Below are positions 1 to 5,058 of a stretch of 5,058 nucleotides of DNA, piece after piece (positions within the stretch are counted from its first letter, which is position 1; the number at the start of each line of letters is the position of its first letter). This stretch comes from Proteobacteria bacterium UBA964 (lineage in GTDB: Bacteria > Pseudomonadota > Gammaproteobacteria > Steroidobacterales > Steroidobacteraceae). Where the stretch lies: assembly GCA_002292945.1 (NCBI GenBank), contig DBCG01000097.1, positions 2,678 through 7,735 on the forward strand. The letters run 5' to 3'. The notes under the pieces are model-generated. The model saw only the letters and a program-made list of their open reading frames with translations. It was not told where the DNA came from and searched no databases. Made by a program: the position numbers and the translations under genes.

Positions 1-1
1 G

Positions 2-589
2 GCGAGCCGCATCACCTATGTCGGCGAGCTCGGTTGGGAACTCTACATCCCCGCGGAGCAGGTGCTCGATGTCTTCGAGCGTCTCACCGAGGCGGGGGCG
101 GCCTTCGGGCTCAAGCACGCGGGCTATCACGCCATGGCCTCTTGCCGGGTCGAGAAAGGCTACCGTCACTGGAGCCACGACATCGCCGATGAGGACACGC
201 CGCTCGAGGCCGGGCTCGGCTTCACCGTGGCCTGGGACAAGAAGGACGGCTTCATCGGTCGCGAGGCGCTGCTCGCGCAGCGCGGCCATGTGCTGCCGAA
301 GCGCCTCGTGCAGGTGATGCTCGAAGACGCTTCCGACGCCGCACCGCTCCTCTATCACGAAGAGCCGATCATCCGTGACGGCGTCATCGTCGGCTCCACG
401 CGCTCGGGCGCTTGGGGGCATCGCATCGGCCGCTCCATCGGCATGGGCTATGTCCACTGCGAATCAGGCGTCACACCCGATTGGCTCGCGGCCGGTCGTT
501 GGGAGATCGAAGTCGCGGGCGTGCGCCACGCGGCCCGCGCACAACTTGCGCCTTGGTACGACCCCAAGAGCGAACGCATCAAATCCTGA
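2..589 (+). CDS. GcvT-family protein, dimethylglycine/sarcosine dehydrogenase-like, C-terminal part (5' end outside window)
   Basis: The reading frame is open from the first full codon at position 2, so this is the end of a longer gene; 195 residues are visible before the TGA. It starts inside the aminomethyltransferase (GcvT) fold with YVGELGWEL (visible residues 6-14). This is the conserved folate-domain strand that contributes the glutamate contacting tetrahydrofolate in family members. Next comes the signature RVEKGYRHWSHD...EDTPLEAGL (about residues 49-72), then the GCV_T_C barrel, ending in WYDPKSERIKS. The signature is typical of bacterial proteins in which an N-terminal FAD-dependent DAO domain is fused to GcvT. 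The full protein is therefore probably about 800 residues and demethylates an N-methyl amino acid, passing the carbon to tetrahydrofolate. That is inference, because the flavin domain is not in view and a stand-alone GcvT-like protein cannot be excluded. In a hand alignment, 37 of the first 67 residues match the downstream gene. It is probably co-transcribed with that gene. Confidence 0.88.
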   Translation, partial: ASRITYVGELGWELYIPAEQVLDVFERLTEAGAAFGLKHAGYHAMASCRVEKGYRHWSHDIADEDTPLEAGLGFTVAWDKKDGFIGREALLAQRGHVLPKRLVQVMLEDASDAAPLLYHEEPIIRDGVIVGSTRSGAWGHRIGRSIGMGYVHCESGVTPDWLAAGRWEIEVAGVRHAARAQLAPWYDPKSERIKS

Positions 590-592
590 GGA
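588..592 (+). promoter_or_regulatory. Ribosome binding site of the second flavoenzyme gene
   Basis: GAGGA lies 9 bases before the ATG at 602 and overlaps the TGA stop of the preceding gene (587-589). The good spacing supports this start codon. The overlap with the stop suggests that ribosomes finishing the first gene help initiate the second. Confidence 0.7.
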
Positions 593-601
593 CTTGGACA
601 C

Positions 602-3022
602 ATGAAGACCCATGCTGAGGTGGTGATCATCGGCGGCGGCTCGGTCGGCTGCAGCGCGCTCTACCATTTGACGCAGCTCGGCGTGCGTGACGCTGTGCTG
701 ATCGAGCGCGACGAACTCACGGCGGGTTCCACCTGGCATGCGGCGGGCAACTGCCCGAACTTCTCCACATCCTGGAATCTCATCAAGCTGCAGCGCCACA
801 GCACCAAGCTCTATTCGCAGTTGGGCGCGCGTGTCGATTACGACATGAACTACCACATCACGGGCAGCATCCGGCTCGCACACACCGCGGACCGTGTGGA
901 CGAGTTCAAGCATGTGGTCTCGCAGGCGCGGGCGCAGGGCATCGAGTTCGAGATGCTGTCGCCCGCCGAGATCCGCGAGCGGCACCCCTTCATCACCACC
1001 GACGACATCAAGGCGGGTCTCTTCGACCCCTACGACGGTGACATCGATCCCGCGCAGCTCACGCAGGCGCTCGCCAAGGGCGCGCGCGACGGCGGCGCGA
1101 CCATCTATCGCCAGACCCGGGTCACCGCCATCGATCGCACGCCTTCCGGCGAGTGGCGGATCACCACCGACAAGGGCGTCATCCAGACGCCCAAGGTGAT
1201 CAACGCCGCCGGTTACCGTGGTGGCGAGGTGGCGGCGATGGTGGGTGCGTATCTCCCCATCGTCACGCTCTCGCACCAGTACCTCATCACCGAAGACATC
1301 CCCGATCTCGTGGCGCGCGGTGCTGAGCGGCTGCCGCTCCTGCGCGACCCCGATGTCAGCTACTACCTGCGTCAAGAGCGGCAGGGCCTCATCCTCGGTC
1401 CCTACGAGTGGGATGCGAAGGCGCATTGGCTGGAGGGTCTTCCGGACCAGTTCGCGCACCAGTTGTTCGACGATGATCTCGGGCGCATCGAGAAGTACAT
1501 CGAGGCCGCCTGCGAGCGAGTGCCGATCCTCGGATCGGTCGGCGTCAAGCGCGTCATCAACGGGCCGATCCCGTACGCGCCGGACGGCAACCCGCTGCTC
1601 GGTCCTGCGCCGGGCCTGCCGGGTTTCTTCCATTGCTGCGCCTTCACCTTCGGCATCGCGCAGGCGGGCGGCGCCGGCAAGCTCATCGCCGAGTGGGTCG
1701 CGCTCGGCCAGCCGGAGTGGGACATGTGGCCGCTCGACTCGCGCCGCTACCTCGACTGCCACAACGATCGCTTCGTGCTCGCCAAGGCGCTTGAGACCTA
1801 CCAGCACGAGTACGGTATCGGCTATCCCGCCGAGGAGCGGCCTGCCGGCCGGCCCGCCAAGGCCTCGCCCGTGTACTCGCGTCTGCGCGACAAGGGCGCG
1901 AAGTTCGGTGCGCGTGGTGGCTGGGAACGCGCGGTGTACTTCCCCGAGGCCGGCGATCCGGTGGGTCCGGAGGTCTCTTTCCGCCGGCCCGCGTGGCATG
2001 CGGCGGTCGCCCGTGAGTGCGAGGCGGTGCAGCAGCGCGTGGCCGTGCTCGATCTTCCGGGCTTCACCAAATTCGAGGTCACTGGAAGCGGCGCGGCCGA
2101 ATGGCTCGATCGCATGGTGACGGGCGTCGTCCCGAAGGCCGGTCGCACCGCGCTCAACTATTTCTGCGCACCGAACGGCGGCATTGTCACCGAGATGACG
2201 CTCACCACCTTCGCCCCGGATCGCTTCTGGCTGATCAGCGCGGCGGCGGGCGAGCGCCACGACGAGCACTGGCTGCGTGAGCATCTGCCGGCCTCGGGCG
2301 TGCGCCTCGACAACCTTTCGGCGCGCTACGGCACGCTGATCCTCGTCGGGCCGCGCTCACGCGAGGTGCTGGCGAAGCTCACCCGCGCCGACCTCTCGAA
2401 CGCAGCGTTCCCTTGGCTCTCGGTGCGTGACATCGAGATCGGTTACACCCGCGCGACGGCGATGCGCGTCAATTACGTGGGCGAACTCGGCTGGGAGCTG
2501 CACATCCCGGCTGAGCACATGCTGTCTGTCTACGACCTCTTGTGGGAAGCGGGACAGGAATTCGGCATCCACGACTTCGGGCTCTACGCCATGGACAGCC
2601 TGCGCCTCGAGAAGTGCTACCGCGGTTGGAAGGGCGACCTCACCACCGAGTACACGCCGTTCATGGCGTCGCTCGACCGCTTCGTGAAGCTCGAGAAGTC
2701 GGGCGGCTTCCTCGGCGTCGAGGCGCTGCGCCGCGAGGCGGCGGCGGGTCCGCGCGAGCGTTTCGTGCCGCTCCTCGTCGATGCCACCGATGCCGATGCC
2801 GCGGCGGTGTCCATCGTGTTCAAGGGCGACGAGCAGGTGGGGCTCGTGACCTCGGGGGGCTACGGCTACCGGCTCAAGCAGAGCATCGCGCTCGCCTATG
2901 TGCGCACCGACATGGCGGTGCCGGGTACCGAGCTCACGGTCGAGATCCTGGGTGAGCGCCGCCGCGCGGTGGTCGCCGTCGAGCCGCTCTACGACCCGCA
3001 GAACCTGCGTCTGAAGGCCTAG
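602..3022 (+). CDS. FAD-dependent oxidoreductase fused to GcvT domain (dimethylglycine/sarcosine dehydrogenase-like)
   Basis: This is a complete 806-residue protein, close to the length of mature dimethylglycine dehydrogenases. Residues 5-370 form a DAO-type FAD domain. The dinucleotide fold VVIIGGGSVG is at 7-16. STWHAAG at 43-49 contains His46, the equivalent of the histidine that covalently binds FAD in dimethylglycine dehydrogenase. HQY at 225-227 and YYLRQER at 254-260 are active-site-region motifs shared with that family. NGPIPYAPDGNPLLGP (320-335) is the C-terminal flavin contact. A linker domain (about 373-430, with GYPAEERPAGRP) leads to the GcvT domain (about 440-710: Glu531 in GGIVTEM, YVGELGWEL at 625-633) and the GCV_T_C barrel ending in EPLYDPQNLRLKA. 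Expected chemistry is oxidative N-demethylation with transfer of the one-carbon unit to tetrahydrofolate. No signal peptide is seen, so it should be cytoplasmic. The ATG is supported by GAGGA 9 bases upstream and by the Rossmann fold beginning at residue 7. The exact substrate is unknown. The stop overlaps the convergent permease gene by 4 bases. Confidence 0.93.
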   Translation: MKTHAEVVIIGGGSVGCSALYHLTQLGVRDAVLIERDELTAGSTWHAAGNCPNFSTSWNLIKLQRHSTKLYSQLGARVDYDMNYHITGSIRLAHTADRVDEFKHVVSQARAQGIEFEMLSPAEIRERHPFITTDDIKAGLFDPYDGDIDPAQLTQALAKGARDGGATIYRQTRVTAIDRTPSGEWRITTDKGVIQTPKVINAAGYRGGEVAAMVGAYLPIVTLSHQYLITEDIPDLVARGAERLPLLRDPDVSYYLRQERQGLILGPYEWDAKAHWLEGLPDQFAHQLFDDDLGRIEKYIEAACERVPILGSVGVKRVINGPIPYAPDGNPLLGPAPGLPGFFHCCAFTFGIAQAGGAGKLIAEWVALGQPEWDMWPLDSRRYLDCHNDRFVLAKALETYQHEYGIGYPAEERPAGRPAKASPVYSRLRDKGAKFGARGGWERAVYFPEAGDPVGPEVSFRRPAWHAAVARECEAVQQRVAVLDLPGFTKFEVTGSGAAEWLDRMVTGVVPKAGRTALNYFCAPNGGIVTEMTLTTFAPDRFWLISAAAGERHDEHWLREHLPASGVRLDNLSARYGTLILVGPRSREVLAKLTRADLSNAAFPWLSVRDIEIGYTRATAMRVNYVGELGWELHIPAEHMLSVYDLLWEAGQEFGIHDFGLYAMDSLRLEKCYRGWKGDLTTEYTPFMASLDRFVKLEKSGGFLGVEALRREAAAGPRERFVPLLVDATDADAAAVSIVFKGDEQVGLVTSGGYGYRLKQSIALAYVRTDMAVPGTELTVEILGERRRAVVAVEPLYDPQNLRLKA
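3019..3022. other. Shared CTAG: overlapping stop codons of convergent genes
   Basis: The palindromic CTAG holds the plus-strand TAG (3020-3022) of the flavoenzyme gene. It also holds the minus-strand TAG (complement of 3019-3021) of the PotC-like gene. The two operons therefore meet with no intergenic space and a 4-base tail-to-tail overlap. Confidence 0.95.
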
Positions 3023-3876
3023 CGGCGACCGTTGTCGCCGCGCATCAGCAGCAGCGCGATCGCGGCCGAGGCGACCATCAGGAACACGCTCACGGCGTTC
3101 AGCACGGGCGTCGCGCCGTCGCGCATGCGGCCGTACATCATCACCGTGAGGGGTGAGTCGGCGCCCACCAGCATCAGTGTCGTGTTGAAGTTCTCGAAGG
3201 ACATGAGGAACACGATCGCCGCCGAACCGATCATCGCCGGCCGCAGGTAGGGCAGGGTGATGGTGGCGAGCACGGCGGGGCGCGAGGCGCCCAAGTTGTA
3301 GGCGGCCTCTTCGAGCGTGCGATCGAAGCGCTTGAGGCGCGCGCTGATGGTGAGGGTGGAGATGGCGATCAGGTAGGAGACCTGGCCGAGCACGACCAAC
3401 GGCAGGCCCGGACGGAGGAACTCGGCCTCCCAGCCGAAGATATCTCCCAAGAGATCGGCGACCCGGCTCGCGAAGGCGAGGATGGAGATGCCGAGGATCA
3501 CGCCCGGGATCACGAGCGGCACCAGCATCAGCAGCGACAGCAGGCCTTGTCCGCGGAAGCGCATGCGCTCCATCAGGAAAGCGTTGGTGGTGCCGACCAC
3601 CACCGAGAGCAGCGTCACCCAGGCTGCGACGAGCAGACTCGTCAGGATGCTGCCCATGAGCTCTTCATCCTTGAAGAGTCCCGTGCGGCCCTTGGATTCG
3701 TCGCCCGTGAACCAATCGAGCGTGAAGCCTTGCCAGGGCGGCGCGGGGTAAGCCGCATCGTTGAAGGCGAAGGCCGCGACGGTGACGAGCGGCAGAAAGA
3801 GGAACACGAGGAAGGCCGCCACGAAGACGATCGTCGCGACGCGCAACCAGAGCGGGCGGGGGAGCGAGGGGATCAT
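3019..3876 (-). CDS. ABC transporter permease, PotC-like (spermidine/putrescine-type)
   Basis: This 285-residue inner-membrane protein is the usual size for PotC-family permeases. A first membrane helix (about residues 12-38) is followed by a periplasmic stretch (about 40-72, rich in D, E and K). Further hydrophobic segments lie near 76-100, 111-136, 158-178, 213-238 and 257-278. The cytoplasmic EAA loop that docks on the ATPase is clear: EEAAYNLGASRPAVLATITLP (189-209). It is followed by a MSFENFNTTLML segment, in the place of the conserved SF..F region of PotC proteins. The start is the ATG whose last bases form the ATGA overlap with the stop of the upstream permease. An upstream in-frame extension is only the shadow of that permease. 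There is no convincing Shine-Dalgarno sequence, so translation is probably coupled. It pairs with the PotB-like permease to form the channel. The substrate cannot be read from the sequence; the neighbouring demethylating flavoenzymes suggest a methylated amine or amino acid. Confidence 0.93.
   Translation of the reverse strand: MIPSLPRPLWLRVATIVFVAAFLVFLFLPLVTVAAFAFNDAAYPAPPWQGFTLDWFTGDESKGRTGLFKDEELMGSILTSLLVAAWVTLLSVVVGTTNAFLMERMRFRGQGLLSLLMLVPLVIPGVILGISILAFASRVADLLGDIFGWEAEFLRPGLPLVVLGQVSYLIAISTLTISARLKRFDRTLEEAAYNLGASRPAVLATITLPYLRPAMIGSAAIVFLMSFENFNTTLMLVGADSPLTVMMYGRMRDGATPVLNAVSVFLMVASAAIALLLMRGDNGRR
3022..3041. terminator. Perfect 8-bp inverted repeat, possible bidirectional 3'-end hairpin
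   Basis: GCGGCGAC (3022-3029) is followed by the loop CGTT (3030-3033) and the exact reverse complement GTCGCCGC (3034-3041). The stem is almost all G-C and begins at the last base of the flavoenzyme stop codon. On the minus strand it lies within the last codons of the PotC-like gene (residues GDNGRR). No T-run follows on either strand, so it is not a textbook intrinsic terminator. It could still pause polymerase or protect the 3' ends of both mRNAs. A chance repeat in GC-rich coding sequence is possible. Confidence 0.45.
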
Positions 3877-4751
3877 GTGCGGCTCATGACATCGGAGAAC
3901 TTCTGGCCACTCAACCGCAGGCCGATCCAGACCATCAGGCTCGAGAGCAAGAGCAGCAAGAAACCGAAGGCCGCGCCCTGCTCCCAATTGAAGCGGGTGA
4001 TGAACTGGGTGTAGATCTGCTCGGTGAACCACAGCGAGTTCTTGCCGCCTAAGAGCGAGGCGGTGAGGTAGTTGCCGAGGGTCAGCATGAACACGACGAT
4101 GCAGCCCGCGGTGATGCCGGGCGCCGCATGCGGGATGACGATCGTGCGCAGCACCGTCCAGCCGTTGCCGCCGAGGTCGTAGGCCGCCTCGATCAGCGAG
4201 TCGTCGAGGCTCTCGAGGCTCGAATACAGCGGGACCACCATGAACAGCAGCGAGGTGTAGACGAGGCCGACGAGGATGGTCGCGTCGCGGTAGAGCATCT
4301 CGACCGGCGCGTCGGTGACGCCGAGCGACACGAGGACGCCTGGCAGCACGCCGGTCTCGCGCAGCAGGATCATCCAGCCGAGTGTGCGCACCGTCTCGCT
4401 GACCCAGAACGGGATCAGGCAGACCGCGAACAGCAGGGCGCTCACCCGTCCCCGCGTGAGCTTGGCGATGGTCCAGGCGATGGGGAAGGCGATCAGCAGG
4501 GTGATCGCGGTCGCGATCAGCGAGATGACCGCCGTGCGCACGAAGACATCCCAGTAGAGCGGCTCGGCGAAGAAGGTACGGTACTGGGCGAGGCTGTAGG
4601 CGTATTCGCCGGGACCGGTGCGTTCGCGGAACGAGAGCAGCGCGAGGTCGAGGTGGGGCAGCAGGATGAGCCCCAAAAGCCATACCAGTGCTGGGGCGAG
4701 CAGCAGCCAGAGCAGGAGGCGCCGCGTCAGTGTGCCGCTGGCCTCAACCAT
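3873..4751 (-). CDS. ABC transporter permease, PotB-like (spermidine/putrescine-type)
   Basis: This is a 292-residue inner-membrane protein. A short basic N-terminus (TLTRR, residues 7-11) precedes the first helix (about 12-36). A periplasmic loop contains SFRERTGPGEY (40-50) and LAQYRTFFAEP (54-64). More hydrophobic segments lie near 70-96, 104-130, 157-178, 210-234 and 260-280. The EAA loop is canonical: LIEAAYDLGGNGWTVLRTIVIP (187-207). The sequence LTLGNYLTASLLGGKN (224-238) is characteristic of PotB-family permeases. The ATG at 4751 lies inside the end of the ATPase gene, with an 8-base overlap. The spacing to any purine-rich stretch is poor (GGCGGA one base before the ATG), so coupled translation is likely. 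Its stop overlaps the start of the PotC-like gene as ATGA. Together they would form a heterodimeric channel driven by the adjacent ATPase and fed by a periplasmic binding protein not in the window. Confidence 0.93.
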   Translation of the reverse strand: MVEASGTLTRRLLLWLLLAPALVWLLGLILLPHLDLALLSFRERTGPGEYAYSLAQYRTFFAEPLYWDVFVRTAVISLIATAITLLIAFPIAWTIAKLTRGRVSALLFAVCLIPFWVSETVRTLGWMILLRETGVLPGVLVSLGVTDAPVEMLYRDATILVGLVYTSLLFMVVPLYSSLESLDDSLIEAAYDLGGNGWTVLRTIVIPHAAPGITAGCIVVFMLTLGNYLTASLLGGKNSLWFTEQIYTQFITRFNWEQGAAFGFLLLLLSSLMVWIGLRLSGQKFSDVMSRT

Positions 4752-5058
4752 GTCCGCCGGTCGCAAAGCAGACAGCGCGATCGGGGGCGAAACTGAACAC
4801 CACCCGCTCGTCCACCTTGAGGTCGGCGTAGCGCCCGGTCTGGGGCAGGGCGACCCGGAACTCCGCGCGGGTCTTCGTCTCGCGCAGCAGCACGGCCGAG
4901 TTGGCGCCGTCGAACAGCAGGCTCTCCACCACGCCCTCATGCACGGGCGCGGTGGTAGCCGCCGGCGGCAGGTCGAGTTCTGCGGCACTGCGGCCGAGCA
5001 CGGCCACCTCGGGGCGCACGAAGGCGCAGGCGGCATCGCCGACGCCCGGCTTGCGGCC
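4744..5058 (-). CDS. ABC transporter ATP-binding protein, PotA-like, C-terminal TOBE part (5' end outside window)
   Basis: The minus-strand frame is open from the window edge to a TGA at 4744-4746, giving 104 visible residues. AFVRPEVAVL (visible residues 12-21) is the FVRPE-type strand that opens the TOBE_2 domain in PotA-family ATPases. The later segments HEGVVESLLFDGANSAVLLRE and FRVALPQTGR, then VVFSFAPDRAVCF, fit the remaining strands of that small beta-barrel. The Walker A, signature and Walker B motifs are off the window, so ATPase competence cannot be judged. The assignment rests on the TOBE pattern together with the two downstream PotB/PotC-like permeases, and the 8-base overlap (ATGGTTGA) with the first of these. 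The TOBE domain is thought to help regulate this transporter class. A GTG at 5019 could be mistaken for a start, but homology continues upstream of it. Confidence 0.85.
   Translation of the reverse strand, partial: GRKPGVGDAACAFVRPEVAVLGRSAAELDLPPAATTAPVHEGVVESLLFDGANSAVLLRETKTRAEFRVALPQTGRYADLKVDERVVFSFAPDRAVCFATGGHG

Noticed and set aside
62..589. GTG at 62 as the start of the first gene
   Set aside because: The conserved YVGELGWEL motif and its frame lie upstream of this GTG and run to the window edge, so the gene is truncated, not short.
1844..1853. GCCGGCCGGC palindrome
   Set aside because: It encodes the family-conserved PAGRP segment (EERxAGRP in relatives), so coding constraint and high GC explain it.
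1218..2120. 300-residue plus-strand frame within the flavoenzyme gene
   Set aside because: It is a Ser/Arg-rich alternate frame of a strongly supported gene.
464..2284. 606-residue open frame on the minus strand opposite the flavoenzyme genes
   Set aside because: It is antisense to well-supported genes, is rich in R, A, D and E with no recognisable domain, and is expected from GC-rich codon bias on the other strand. It also runs across the boundary between the two genes.
3877..4683. In-frame minus-strand extension upstream of the PotC-like permease
   Set aside because: The added 269 residues are H-, R- and P-rich shadow of the PotB-like gene in another frame. Family similarity begins at the ATG at 3876.
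4128..4796. 222-residue plus-strand frame opposite the transporter genes
   Set aside because: It is extremely rich in E, D, R and Q, has no domain, and is antisense to the PotB-like permease and the end of the ATPase.
4752..5036. In-frame minus-strand extension upstream of the PotB-like permease
   Set aside because: The added 95 residues are C-, R- and P-rich shadow of the ATPase TOBE region. The permease begins at 4751 with a normal N-terminal helix.
1..5058. tRNA, rRNA, CRISPR, insertion sequence, riboswitch or promoter
   Set aside because: Nothing convincing was seen by eye. Coding is practically continuous, and both operon starts lie outside the window.

Overview
The window is GC-rich (about two thirds G+C by eye, most third codon positions G or C). 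It is tightly packed with bacterial catabolic and transport genes. Codon bias, long spurious antisense frames and the gene families suggest a proteobacterium, most likely an alphaproteobacterium, but no marker gene settles this. There are no RNA genes, mobile elements or CRISPR arrays, and no gene-free stretch longer than 12 bases.

Layout: positions 2-3022 carry two plus-strand genes in tandem. The first is cut by the window edge, so only its C-terminal folate-binding (GcvT-like) part is visible. The second is complete: an 806-residue FAD-dependent oxidoreductase fused to a GcvT-like domain, with the same architecture as mitochondrial dimethylglycine dehydrogenase and sarcosine dehydrogenase. 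The two are clear but diverged paralogs. They are separated by 12 bases, and a Shine-Dalgarno sequence overlaps the upstream stop. Positions 3019-5058 carry three minus-strand genes of a spermidine/putrescine-type (Pot-like) ABC importer. In order of transcription these are the C-terminal TOBE part of the ATPase (cut by the window edge), a PotB-like permease and a PotC-like permease. They overlap by 8 and 4 bases, so they form one operon.

The two operons converge. Their last genes share the four bases CTAG, which hold both stop codons. A perfect 8-bp inverted repeat with a 4-base loop starts at the last base of that tetranucleotide and lies inside the end of the PotC-like gene.

Likely joint function (inference): the importer brings in a small N-methylated amine or amino acid (dimethylglycine, sarcosine or a polyamine-like compound). 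The flavoenzymes oxidatively demethylate it and pass the one-carbon unit to tetrahydrofolate. The binding protein, the ATPase catalytic domain and the N-terminal half of the first flavoenzyme lie outside the window. Nothing seen amounts to a wholly new system. The most notable points are the shared 3' end of the two operons and the divergence of the second flavoenzyme.
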